A stretch of 64,000 nucleotides of DNA from Oxyura jamaicensis (Eukaryota > Chordata > Aves > Anseriformes > Anatidae). The translations under genes and the position numbers were made by a program. Position 1 is the first letter of the stretch. Each line of letters starts with the position of its first letter. This document shows, in pieces, positions 12,878-25,985 of this stretch. Location: contig NC_048895.1 in assembly GCF_011077185.1 (NCBI RefSeq), forward strand, positions 57,008,032 through 57,072,031. Direction: 5' to 3'. The notes under the pieces were generated by a model. The model had not been told where the DNA came from. It did no database searches and worked only from the letters and a program-made list of their open reading frames with translations.

Positions 12878-15800
12878 GATGTTGATGCAATAGGGGACCA
12901 GCATTCCATGAGCCACTACATAGTATAGCTATCACACAGTAGAAACACACCTGACCAGTGATTTGCAAATAGATTAAACTAATCTTCCAAGCAGAATAGA
13001 GGAGTTGTAAAGGAAAGCAGTGTGGATCCAGTATTATGCTCTAAAGTCCCACTGTTGATTCAGAGTAATTCCCTCATGCATATGCTTGCAATCTTCATCC
13101 TTTAAACACAGCTTCATTGATTATACTGGACAGGCACACGGCATTCATACAAGTGTATGCAATTCGGGTTGTACTGAAATGGATTGCTTATGGATGATCA
13201 AGGTGAAAAAAAAGTAGGCTGATTATCACCTTCTCTCCATGTTGCTTCTTGCTCAAACATTTAAAAAATTAGAGCTGGAACTCTGAGCGAAGCATCCATG
13301 CTTTCCTTTCTAAGACATCAGTGGAATATCACAGCTTAAAATGGAACATGACCCAAAAATTTCAGAATATTTCTTAGTCCTTCAAAGTTAAGATACTACA
13401 TTTCCCTTAAAGAACAGAATTTAGAAAATTTGAAAGCTGCTCCTTCACCTTAAGAGGTTACTTCCTAAATGAAGACTTTTCCAGAGAGATTCTTTAGGTT
13501 GAATGCCTGTTTCTGAACTATATAGAGAGATCACATCCCACAGCAATATTTTAATTCACATGTGGAAACCAGCTGAAACAGCTGTCTCATACTTTAAAGC
13601 CAGGCTATTAATATTTATTAAGTGCCCACCAACATGTAGGCATTCATCCTTTTCATAATTCTGTATCTTCAGATGTTTAATATACAAGTGAAAATAAATA
13701 TTCTTTGCAACATGTTGACATGGAGCATTATTTCCAAAGACTATATTCTGCACAACCTTAAGCATGTCTGCACAGGGAAATTACCCATTACAACTACAGT
13801 AGAATAAGTTATTCCTATAAACTACAAGAATAGCTATGTATTAAATTCTCCACTCCAAAATAAAAGAGATTTAATATCAAAATATTTTTTCCACTGAGAT
13901 TTATTTTGCTATTGGTAAGCTGGACAATTTTCTCTTTCCAGTTTTTCTGTTTAAACAGGAATATCCACTTGGACATTTTAATCATGTATTTAAATAGAAA
14001 AAATAAATAAGTCAAATATTGCCTGTGTTGTTATTACATTTCTGTTAAAACAAACACTATTTATTTGTTCAAATATGGTCCAATTCATGTGATATTATTA
14101 GTTATTTCTACAGTGACAGAGATCATGCAATGTAGCAGTCAGTTACTGCATATTGCATACATCCTATTGCAGAAAATATGACATAAATTTGTTGAAAGGA
14201 TTTTGTTCACAATATTGTTGCACTTTCTAATGAAATGGAACTACCATTTAATCTCTGGCTTCAATAAAATGACTACCTATGCATATGTAAATAAGAGACT
14301 TTATTCAGTAAACTGGAAAGTCTGTAGTTTGCTCCAGTAAGATATGATGTTTATTTCACTTTTAAAGTTATATTTGCTGAAGAGACTATATATTAGAATT
14401 CAGCAGATAGCATTCTTATATTAATAATAACAATAATAATAAATAAAAAAAAATAATATTTTTTGTATGAAATAACTTTAAAGACCAAAAAAAATGTGAC
14501 TAAATACTTATTTTATACTCTTACACCAGAAGTGCTAAAACTAGAAGTGCATTGAAAGTTTGGGTCACATCATGCTTTTGCTATTATATCTAGGCTTTCT
14601 CACTCTGCTGGTCAATATTATAAGTTAAATGAGGAGTGTTGACTCATTTGTATTTCCTGCCTTTTGTCAGCTTCATATCAGATGTTTATCATAACCCAAA
14701 CATTTAGTATGGAGCATAATCATTTAAGATGTGTACATTTCTATGATTGGAACCATAATATACCTATAATATGAAGTACATTATGCAACATAAATTTAAA
14801 CAGCTGATGAGTTTTTGTCTTCTACCACTTCCTTTATTGTCATTTATTAGACATACATAATGGGAGACAGACTCATGTAAATTAATATTAGCCCTAAGTG
14901 AAATAAAATAAATAAATGGAGAAGAAGAAGAGGAAGGATAAATTCTCAGGAAAGTCCTGTCTCCATAATCTTCAGTTCTGAGCTCCATCTTTGAAAGTAA
15001 ACCAAAGTAGATTTGATTATTTATATGTACAGATACTTCTTATATAATACTGAAGTAACATCAGCAACCTAAAACCCCTCCAAAATCTGTTACATTTAAT
15101 CATCCCAAAACCTTTTCTTTTAATTTTATATTTTTTACTCACAGTGACAAAAAATGAGGGGAAATCAGAGGCTTGGATTGGGTCAGAGGATTGGGTCAGG
15201 ATGAGACTGAGCTATCACAACAGTTTTCAGAGGAAGGATAACAAAAAGTAGCATGAATATCATACTTGATCTAAATAAGTTATTTTTATATTTGTGGGCT
15301 TAAGCAGCAAAGGATCACTCCTATCTACTGTGAAGACCCAGTCTCCTCTGTCCATAGCCTCTCTAAACCCAGGAACTTGAGACTTCTCTTCAATAACCAA
15401 GGAAGTGATTCCCAAACACATTTGCCAAAGGATTATTCTTCACCCTGGGTAACAGACATGGATCCCAGACTTCTTGTTTCTTGAGGAGCTTTAACCACAA
15501 GTTCAATGATCTATAACAAATCACTAATCCTTGCTATCTGACAGTACTCCCTTCAAACCAAGTGGAGGTACCAAACTCAGTGTTAATAAACTCAATATTA
15601 ACACTCAAAAAAAGCAATCAGAATTGCTTTACCATCATGAACTCAGAAGATTAATGCTTTTGGTATTGGTGTTATAGGATATTTGAGCAAACTGTAACTA
15701 ATTTCTCCACTTGAAGCTCAATTTGTGTGTGTGTATTTCTGTGTAGAATCTAAATATTTATCAGACCAGTGACAGTGTAAGAGAGTGACTCTGCACCTTA

Positions 15801-17181
15801 TAATAGCAGTCAGGTAGGATTACAGAAAGAAGGTTCCCAAACTTTAAGCTAATGCTAAAATATTTTAGTGAAAAAGAGTATCTCTTGTTAGATGAAGAAT
15901 TGAAAAATTGGACACCAGAAGTGTAATAAAACAGAGCACTTATCATGTGAACTTTGACACTGAAAAGCAATAAAATAGGTATCTACTACATCCTTGCTGC
16001 TAAAACTTTGGTAGTCATTCTGATGTCTTTCAACAGTCTGTATGAAAGTTTTAAGCACCTATGAAAAGGCAGGAAAGGGGGACGGAAGAATGAATACTAC
16101 AAGCATTTGAATGTCAGGCTTAGTTGCCTGAAGAGGTATTTATGTGCCTAAACTCTCCTTGCAAATCTAGGTCTTTAATGTTTAATGTGGATGTTACTGT
16201 GAGATGAATAATTCACAATTAGCAATGTATTCATCCAGCCTAGCTTATTCTGCTTGTAGAATGTACAAGAGTAAATCTAGATTTCCCTAAATTTATTTGC
16301 TTTATTCCTTTAGATAAATTGCAAACATCTTCTGTCAGAGATTTGGCCATCACAATAGAATTCTGAGTTTCATGAATTAAAGTGGAAGAGTTCTGACTGT
16401 TCAGATCATTTTTTCCTGATATATCATCATAGTTTCTAATAGGTTTTGAAACTCTTGGGGTAGAGCAGTAGGTTTAAAAATAATAAAAATAATTTTTTTT
16501 TTAAAAAAAGGAATTTTAAAACACTTTAAGTCTTGTCCTTTTTTAGCCACATAGCTTTTCAGTGATTCTTGGCCACCAAAATTAGCTTATTATGGAATAT
16601 ATTTCCTGAAAATTGAACTAAAGGTAATTTTTATTTTACTGTGTTGTAAAGTCTTTTCATGTAAAGCTCCTATGTCCTTGAATGGCGGGGAGGAGAGGGG
16701 GAGGACACGACAGTGGACAAAAGTCTAGTATACTCTTTTTAATTGCTTGTGCTTCATCACATAGCACATCATCATTCTCCTTCACAGTTAATTTTCTTCA
16801 TCTCCACAGCCATTGCAACACTGAAAAAAATTATATGAAGCCACTGCTAATGGTCCATGCATGATGTTGGAGAAGTCACCCATTTTCAGTGATGAGGTCA
16901 AATGCAGCTGTTGCTCATCTCCAAAAGTGATATGTGTCTCTGATTCTGCTTTTATATCTCAAGACATCAAACTTTCACCACAGCAGGAAGTGTTTATTCA
17001 CTTGAAGAGACTACAGTCTCTCAAGTGCTTACACTAAATCCCTAATAATAAAAAAGCTATTTTTGAATCAGTGTTGCACTCAGATTTAATGCTTCTGTGT
17101 TTCCTTTATACAGGAATAAATGTCACCTGTTGTGTAAAATGATGCAAAACAAGCCTGTTTGATTAATCCTCACATTTGGGG

Positions 17182-17182
17182 A

Positions 17183-17208
<26 letters not shown>
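17182..17208. repeat. Poly-A run (27 bases)
   Basis: Uninterrupted A run following 'tttgggg'. No SINE, LINE or processed-gene body was recognised upstream, so it is recorded only as a simple repeat. Confidence 0.95.
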
Positions 17209-17214
<6 letters not shown>

Positions 17215-18708
17215 AAAGATATTTTACAGGATTTGTCTAGTTCTTAATGATTAAACAACTGACACGTCAAACAGTTTCCATGAAATTGTCATTCACTGTT
17301 TGTTTGGCAGTTTAAGGCACCTAATATACTTTAGCACAAAATGTTAATCTTTTATTAACATATTAAGTTTTTTAGGTGTCATTAATTAAACATATTAAAA
17401 AAAAAAATCTCCAGGATAAATATTTTGATAAAACTCCAGTATTGTCACTGCCCTATGCTCTATGACAACAGTCCTCTAGAACTCAACAGTACCAACTGCA
17501 CTGTAGCAGCAGGAATACTCTATATGTCCATCTTCATTTTATAATAATACTAATTTTGCTTTAATTTCTTATTTGGATAGCTTCATTAAGTTTATCCTTA
17601 ATTCCTCTTGGGTGGAGAGGTTTGTACTGCCTGTGATTTCAAACAAGAAACTTATTTACAATCAGAAATCAGATCTCTGCTTCTTTTAACATGTCATTGG
17701 CCTTATCGTCTGCACTGTTTCATTGCACCTAAGTCATGGCAGAAAGAGCATTCTTCTCTATAAATGTCTGTGCAAAGACCCTCTTCACTCCAAGAAGTTT
17801 ACAGAAGCTCTGAAAACATTAGAGAATTTCCTTATATACATGTTTTACATATATTATGGCAGTATATTTTGATGTTAAGCCACTGGGAAATAAGATAGAG
17901 GTCAGTATTGTGTAATAAGTGATCCAAAATATATGGTGACTAAATTGCTTCCTCAGCAATGTTAAAGTATCTTTTGATGATCAGCTTTTAATAGCACTTA
18001 CATCTTATATATTATTCAGCCTAGATAACAATACCAGATTTAAATTTTGTTTTCTTGTTAGCTGGTTCAGCTTTTTATAGAATTATGTACCTAGTACTTT
18101 AATGTTAATGTTCCCTCCAACATAATGTTTAAAAATCTCTAAAATACTTTCCTATATGAAAAGTTAAGATAAAATAAAAATAATAATATTCCTATTTATC
18201 TTTACTTCTGCAAAACAGTTTTGATGGCAGAAGTTTACTTAATATGAATCTTCTCATAACTTTAGTTTAGAATGATTCTCATAAAAGACAAGTGGTGCTT
18301 AAACTTTCTGCATGGATTTTGACTCAGTAGGACAACCTAAATTACCCTCTTACTGTCAACATCGTTGCAGTGACGATGTGTCTCAAGAAGACACATCCAA
18401 GGGAATCCCAAAGTCAATTACAATCTTCTTCATTTCTGTTTATAGGAATACTCTCATATAGTGCTTTTACAAAGTGGTTTGGCTTTTAATCCAATTTATA
18501 GTCTAATGTAAATAAAATATATTAATGCTTTTGAACATGTAAACTTTGGAAAACCATGGTTGCTACAACAGGGAACTAATCAAACACAAGAAAAGTAATC
18601 TCTCCTCAAAAATCTCTACAGATTGTAGTTTCCCCACAGTTTATGGTCAAATAGTACAAAAAGAGGATGTTCAAAGTTCTTATGCTTAAGTTTAATGTTC
18701 TTGCCACC

Positions 18709-18734
18709 AAAAAAAAAAATATATATATATATAT
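18709..18734. repeat. Poly-A followed by (AT)n
   Basis: Eleven A residues run into about seven AT units. Opposed frames on both strands across it are low-complexity. Confidence 0.92.
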
Positions 18735-19105
18735 CAAGCTTAGACCAGTCCATATGAGACAGATTAAGAATGATGTGCTAGAGATAGTCACCTCCTCAAC
18801 CCCTAACCCTCACTTGAAAAAGAGTCTGCCAACAAGCTTAACAGGCTTTATTATTATTATTATTATTATCAAAAACCTCATGATTGACAACTCTAATTAA
18901 CATAAATTCAAAAGATTTTGCAAAGATTTTCAATAAAGATCTACTGTATCTCCATGAAACATAACATCAGATACTATTTTACTGCTATAAGCTTCAGACC
19001 CTTATATTCCTCATGTCTTCTAAAAAAATAGGCTTTAATTTCTAATGATCATTTTGCTAGGTAATATGATAGACTTCCTGCCAAACTATAGATCCTGGTT
19101 GTACA

Positions 19106-19140
<35 letters not shown>

Positions 19141-19141
19141 A
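19106..19141. repeat. (AAAT)n microsatellite
   Basis: About nine AAAT units. Shorter arrays of the same tetramer occur at 36453-36473 and 63887-63917. Confidence 0.95.
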
Positions 19142-22100
19142 AGCCCTCTAGTAAATCAAGATGAGATTTCAAACTCATTCAGTCTACTCAGTACCAAAAT
19201 CCTATGGGACAATCTGGTGACATTGGGATGTTTTCCACTTTGGATGTAAGGTCAGGTATGTTGCTATAATGACGAGCATGTTTCCAAGGAAAAAAAATCG
19301 AAAAGAATCACTCATTCTCAGCATCATTTCTAATCATGGCCTGGAGATATCATTAAGGAGAATTAAGCAACTGTGTGCCTTGCCATGATTGCTTTCCCAT
19401 CAGCTTTCATGATTTACTTAAGTCTCTCCTGACTGTAGTCTCTTATAAAACTTAAATAAGTAAGCTTAAAATATACAAAAAAATACTTCTTTGTTTGCTT
19501 TAAGAGTAGGAATTCAGGGTAGGAGTAGCCTTGTTATCCAGGGTTGGATGGATAGGCCCTTTCTGCATAGCCTTAGTGCTCTACATTGCAGATTTACATT
19601 CTTGTCTTCAGCACCTGAAAATAATTAACTAGCCCCATATCTGTCAGTATTTAAATATTTCCCATCTAGTTGTACTGCTTTTAATAGTGTTTATATACAG
19701 CTGGCTCTGGTGAATGAACCTAGGAGGAAGTCTAGACAACCACTGAAATGTAAGTTTCCAGGGACTCATCTGCCTAAGAAGTGGGTCTCCAAGGTACTAG
19801 TTGAGGCTAAGAATGATGTCTTGTGATTAAAATCTCTAGACACTGAAAGATGCTTTCTGAAACTGTATACCTCCAAAGGAAGGTCATGTGGGCACTTAGA
19901 TATCTTCACTATCCCAATTACATTTAACATTTTTGCCTTGCTATTGAACATTCTGGAACCAGCCCTGTGAATATGTACTTGACATAACACATTTCATTCC
20001 AGCATATCCACGGGCTCTGGTGGCATCTCTTGTTTGATTAAGCATTCAAACCAAGAGAAGGAGATTGACAGATCAGACCAAAATGGTGGCTGGAATAAGA
20101 AATGCTTGTAACAAAAAAGGATAATTAGAATAAGGAAAATAAGAACAGAATCTGTTCTTGCTGATTTACGAGTAGGAAGAGTATACTCTTAATCCCTTTG
20201 AATATTTCTAGGAATATTGACATACAAATTCAGAATATTCTCTGGTATTGTATACCTAAGAAAATTGTGCAATGTTTCAAGCATCAGTTAGTTTTTCTAA
20301 GCTAGATTGTCTAAGCTATTTTTAAAGGCTGTGTACATCTGCAAAATATTGTCTGTGCTATAGAAGGAAAAAATATATAACGCACACCTTAATTTCATTT
20401 CACATAGTCTGTATATTATGATCATTTTTCATAAATAAATATAGACAAGTTCAAACAAAATCAGGATAATCTGCTGTTTGTATTAAGTAAATTTATGTGT
20501 ATTCTATTTACACTGTTCTTTCATTATCCAGAAATCAATTAAATTAAACTCATATTCAAGATCCACTATACAGAGAAATTATAGAATCAAAAAAGTTTCA
20601 ATAAATTAATCCATGCAGATAACTTGATCTATATGAGTATGACTTTTTCTTTAAAATTGTTTTTCTTTTTAGAAGACTTAGTGTTTGAACTTTAATATTC
20701 CTAATTCTTATTAAAGTTCAATACCTGCATATCAAAAAAAATTGGATTGCCTATTATTAGTGGATTTTCCCCCTAAATAAACATCTTTTATTTTCAGTAT
20801 CAATGTTAAAGGACTGCAAAGAGATATGAATGGCCAATTTACAAAGATATTTCTAGGGTTATTTAATTTTTGCATGAGACCTGGGATCACTTTAGAAGCA
20901 GATTTTTCCCATGGGCTAGTGAAGATAAGAAATATCATGCTTAATTACTGTGTAAATAAGATAGCATCATAAATTTCTCAGAGTATGCTTTCACAGAAGA
21001 AATATGTAAATTTTTAATACATAAATTGTCATTGCATTAAACCTATTTGTTATTTGTCAGTTTCAGAGAGAAAACATCTTCAGAGTACCATGTGGAACAT
21101 GTAGAGTTTATTAGATTTTAATCTGGAATTACTCCAACACCCTTCTGTTGCTAGTCCAGACTGCAGAGCAATAGGGAAGATACTGGCACAGGTGGAGATG
21201 GTGAATGAAGGGTAGGTTGTTACAGAGTTAATGTGCAGAAAAGGGTTATTCTTTTTTTTTTTAAAACCAACAGGTTACATGGCAGTAATGGAAGAAAATG
21301 AATGTCAACAGCGTCTCTGTGGAATGCGCTGGAGGCTTGCAGGCATGAAGGAGAGAATTCTTTGAAGAGACAGCTCCTCAGCAGTTGGGCCTTTTGAAAG
21401 ACATTTTCAGGATTAAGCCCAACAGGCTTTGTGTACCTGAAAAAAATGCCATGGATAAAGTACATTGAGTGGGGTGTAAACTTTTCTCACATTTGTTTGA
21501 GATTGCTGTGGCCACCATCAGCTGGCAGGCTACCAAGTGTGGTTGTTTAGATGTAGGAGAGACATGGAGGTATGCAGATGTTGAGCAATCACCGATAAAG
21601 ATCAGGTTAGCTGTGGAGGGAAAAATCCCAGTAGCCTAGCACAGTATCTCCATAACACAAGACTAATTTTAACCTAGAAAGTTAAACATTTCCAGAGAAG
21701 ACAAACAGTACAGAAAAACAAAATGGGATCAGGAGATCAAAATAACAATGCTGAAAACAAGAGTGTGGAAACCAGGACTTCAATGAATAGCTTGATTCTG
21801 ACTTTTATTTTTTTTTAATAGTACAAGCTTCAGAGTCGCTACAAGTACCTTCAATTTCAACTTATCCTTAGGGCTACTATATCCTGTTTACATTTATGAT
21901 CAGATGAAATACCAACAACAGTACCCACCACAGTATTACCTCTCATAGTATTTGTGGGAGGCTTATTGTTTTGGAAACAAGCTACTACACACTCATATTC
22001 ACCTTTTTTTGTCTATAGGGTGAGCAGGCAAGATCAAATTATCCTTATCTCTGATACATCTTTGGTATCTTGTGTCTGCTGAAGAAAAGGAGAGACCTCA

Positions 22101-23274
22101 TGTAGAAAGGCAGCACAAATAGAAAGCCAGCCTACTCACTTGCCTGCATTGCTTCAGGTCAGGAGTCATTAGTTGTTCTGGCTTATTCAGGTGGAAAAGG
22201 TTAATAAAGAAGGGTCCTGTGCTGCTAGAATATACAAGAGGAAAAACAGAAGGATAGAGAGAAAGGAGACACTAGCTCAGCATTGACAGAGTACTAGCAC
22301 TTTGGCAGATAGAGGGTAAAAAACAAAGTGTTCCAGTTGTGGCATAGAAGATGTTGCTGGAGAGGTTGCAGGTAATTAATAATGGGAATAGGGAGGTAAA
22401 TAAAAAGTTCCAATCAGCCAAAAAAACATGATTTCTGCTTTGCACATCTTCTGTCTCTGCACAGAAGGAAAGCACAGCAGGGGAACCCCTGTAATATTTC
22501 CTAGAAGCTCTGACAGACTGCAATTTACTCTGCATTCTCCCTTTGCGGAGGAAAGGGAGAAAACCTAAGAACTGTTATTAATGTTTGTTTTTTTGTTTTT
22601 GTTTTTGTTTTAAGTATTAATGCATCAAGGATTGTTAATACTCACAGGTACCTGGAAAGGGACTATCATTGCTCAGAAGAGCTTACAACCTAGCAATATA
22701 ATCTCGAGACCATGTTTGCATAGACCTGCACACTCTTCATTCTCTCAGCCTGACACTTTAAATTTCCCTCCCTTAAACATCCATTTGTCCAAGTCTGCTT
22801 CTGAAATAACTTGTTGTTATGTAGTTGCCAATCAATTGTCATATTGCTACCAACTCTAACCAAGCAATTAGTCAGGTCCAAAAGAGGACTTTATCATGTC
22901 TCTAGAACCAAGGTTGAAGAACAGACTTATGCCCTTCATGAATGAACAATGAATCCATCTAGTCTGTTTTATTCTTAAATGAAGATCTGTTTTACTGAAA
23001 TTTATTTTAACTTTAATTTTATTTCAGTATTTCATTACTGAATATCATAAAAAGAAATAAAAGATACAACATGCTATTTTCCCCTAAAGTGATGTGAAAA
23101 CACATCTTATTGTATTTATAAGCATTTTAGGCAATAACTTTATAATCAAACAGCTGCTACAACAATGAATTTTATCTTTAGAATCTCAGTTAGTGATTTC
23201 TTTCAAAAATAATGATATTATCTTTTGTAATACTAAATAATTTAATCTACAAATAGCTACACAGTATAGATGTT

Positions 23275-23450
23275 CCACTGAAACAAAAGGATGGTGCTGG
23301 CACAAGGACAAATGGATATAAACTGATCATGAATAAGTTTAGGCTGGAAATTGGAAGAAGTTTTCTAACCATCTGGGGACCGTCGTTCAAAAACAGCCTT
23401 CCAAGGGAAAAAAAAAAAATCAAACCTGTAGTGGAGGCAAAGAAGCATTT
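23275..23450 (+). mobile_element. Ancient CR1/L3-like LINE 3' fragment, plus strand
   Basis: The string around 23300-23400 (ggacaaatggatataaactg, then a stretch of the type 'ttaggctggaaattggaag' and 'ttctaaccatc') matches my memory of the 3' coding end of old CR1/L3-type LINEs of reptiles and birds, which encode a stretch equivalent to the CR1 'LEIRRRFF...NHW' region. Several in-frame stops and an inserted A run (23409-23420) show it is long dead. Limits are approximate because similarity fades on both sides. It is clearly older than the CR1 copies at 10.8, 32.3 and 34.3 kb. Confidence 0.6.
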
Positions 23451-24142
23451 CATTTCTGGAAGATTTTGATTCCTGCTGTCTCAGCAAATGTTTCTTTTGA
23501 AGACATATGCTCTTCAGTGTTCTTGCTCAGTTTAGGAGGGGCTTTGAATATTTTTTTTTTAATTTTTTTTTCTTCCACATTTATTTTGTCCTTGACATTG
23601 CAAATCTGTGTGTAAGAACAGTTACCTTTAACTTCACTTCCACAAGACTTAGGGGTTTTAAATATTTTGCCATGAAGAACTGGGGATCTCTTCCGAAATT
23701 CCATGACATATTTTTAAAAACATCACATGAAGGAAACAGCATGTTCATGCCTGAAATAAGTTTGTTCTCAGAGCTTTCACTCTTCACTACTCATTCTAGA
23801 TCATTCCCAGATTTTTATATGTTTTTAATTCCTTGGAAGTTCCTATTTTTATGAGGAAATTTTATTCCAGATCAAATTTAATTAATCTTTGACTTCTCTT
23901 GTTCTCTCCTCTGTGTGGACAACTCCAGCCAGAGACAAAAATATTAAACGTTATTTCCATATAATTTTGTTAGACAGTCCTACAGATGAGCAAGTCTTCC
24001 CTTCACTCCATTGTTTTCCCATGTCAGCCTGTATTTATAAAGCATTTGAATTTATTACTTCTTGCTGTTTTCTGTAATAACAAAAAAGCTTGTATTTGTG
24101 CTACCTGTCATATCATTGACATTCCTCCTCATTTTGCTTGCT

Positions 24143-24173
<31 letters not shown>

Positions 24174-25749
24174 CTTTTTATTTTCTGTATCTTTCCTTGT
24201 TTAGTTGTGCTCTATATCTTCTTCAAGGACCACAGCATGTTTTTTTTGGTTGTTAGTTTCCATAAGTGTCAGGTCCCTGACCGCATTTCCTATTTACCTT
24301 CCATTACTGTCCCAAAAGGTATTTAATTTTTAATAAGAAAGTCTTTGAAGAAAACTGTTTATCATTATGAAAAATGGCTGTACTGCTTTCTCTTGTTACT
24401 CAGTCTGTATCTTTCAAAATATATATTCGTAGAATATTTGTCAGGCTTTTCTGATCATCTGAATACCTGCCTGTTGCCCCTACCACAGAGACAGAAAATC
24501 ATATAGTTCACACAGTTACTAAATATCTGTTTGGGAGAGGCTATAACTTCCACTTTTAGGAGATGAAGATGCATTAATGCTCTTACTGCCTAAATGATAT
24601 GTTAAAGTTCCTTTGAAGCCACTCAGTTCAGTCTTCTCTGAGAAGGCTTGAAAACATTATAAGCACTTGGAGTTTGAACTTTCTCTTCATGTCTCCCTTT
24701 ATAAAAAGCTTACCACAAACTCCTCCCATACAGACACATGCATATGCAAGAACTCATGCAAAATCTACAGGCATAATGTACATCTACAGGTTACCACAGT
24801 TTTATCACCTTGCTCACTTGGAGTGCATTATTTCAGGAATAATGCATTTCTGTGAACAAGAGATTCATACATAGAATTACAGATTACTAATGATTATATT
24901 AAATTATCAGCAAAGATCATTTTATATCTATGTTCTGCTACAGGCTTTATTGTGACCCTTGACAAGACAGCATTTCTGTTCTCCCAAAGAAGAAGTCCTT
25001 TGCAAAGATATACAAAGGATAAATTCACCACTGATGGGTTGATGTTCATCTGTTATATCAACAGGGAAACACAAACACAGAAGCACAGAGTCTTTCTCTG
25101 AAATAAAACGTTTTGCTGATTATTTTTCTTAAGAACACCTTTTCTAGATTGGAGTTAGACAATCAAAAAAAAATTTTGGACACCTGCTTAAAATTATTTG
25201 AATGTTCCCTTTTTTCCTGGCTCAATTGTACTTTTACTAGTATTATGGATAATACAGCATTCTTTTTATTTTATTTTTAATCAGAAAATTGAACCTTTTA
25301 AAAAGACAAAAAGTACATTGGAGGTTGTCAATTTTTCCGTAGCCATTCTGAATGCAAGCTTCCTGCAGTCCATGGCACACTGCATCCACGAGAGAAAGTA
25401 TTCTACTTCTACTTCAAAATAATAATGTTGCATTAATTAAAAAGCTATTGCAACACCAAAATTCAAAGTCTTCCTAGACTCTACCATAGTGTTCCCACTT
25501 CGGTATTATCAGAGCACCAACAGATGTAATGCATAGTAATCTTATTACACATTGACAGCTTACACCCTAATGGCTCTGATGGAGCTGTTATGATGTATTG
25601 TGTCATTTCCTAATTGGGATATAGTGCTAAAAACAGCTGTATCTTGACAAGCGCCACAGTAACCAGGTCTGAAGGATCTATCACTCTGCATGCTGGCAGT
25701 GTATATAAGCTAAAAAAGTTTGAATAAAATGAAAAATTAAGTGCTCAGG
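23451..25749. other. AT-rich intergenic DNA, no gene seen
   Basis: Contains T-rich/A-rich tracts near 23550-23575 and a 27-base poly-A at 24147-24173. Several overlapping frames near 23450-23860 (84-115 codons) lie on both strands and are lysine- or phenylalanine-rich, consistent with composition rather than coding. Confidence 0.55.
24147..24173. repeat. Poly-A run (27 bases)
   Basis: Uninterrupted A run with no recognisable retroposon body before it. Confidence 0.95.
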
Positions 25750-25759
25750 AGAGGTCTAC

Positions 25760-25985
25760 TTTAGTAATAATAATACTTTGTTCTTATCTAGACTCCTCTG
25801 TCCGAAGATCTTGAAAGACTTTGATTAGTTGAGCTTTACCAATACCTCTGTGAGCTAGGAAATGTTTTAATATCCACCATCTCACATTGAGGCACAGATA
25901 TGTTCTGTGACTTGTCAAGGTCACCCTGAAAGTCTGTGACAGGAAAGTCAGTGCTCCAGTCTTCAGCCCTAAGCCTTAGGCAAAG
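25760..25985 (-). mobile_element. MIR-like CORE-SINE remnant, minus orientation
   Basis: Seen: the block 'cctctgtgagctagga', then 'attgaggcacagatatgt', 'gtgacttgtcaaggtca' and 'gtctgtgacaggaaagtcag' follows the order of the reverse complement of a MIR SINE (pattern: ...CTGTGAGGTAGG...GAGGCACAGAGAG...GTGACTTGCCCAAGGTCAC...). The preceding 'gaagatcttgaaagacttt' resembles the LINE-derived tail seen in sauropsid MIR copies ('agatctcaaagcgcttt'). Known: MIR elements were active in early amniotes and survive in birds only as degraded relics. Ends are approximate. Such relics are sometimes retained as regulatory elements, but nothing here shows this. Confidence 0.6.

Larger units (their letters stand above)
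12878..23274. other. Long AT-rich intergenic stretch, no gene seen
   Basis: About 10.4 kb without a recognised gene or young transposon. Contains A/T-rich tracts near 14422-14465 and 16485-16512, poly-A at 17182-17208 (27 bases), A/AT at 18709-18734, TTA units at 18848-18870 and an AAAT array at 19106-19141. Reading frames are short (up to 87 codons) and lack coherent protein features. Undetected conserved non-coding elements are possible and need alignment to see. Confidence 0.6.

Noticed and set aside
22272..22881. Frames of 63-87 codons around a GC-average patch
   Set aside because: They lie on both strands, have no conserved features, and are within chance expectation.
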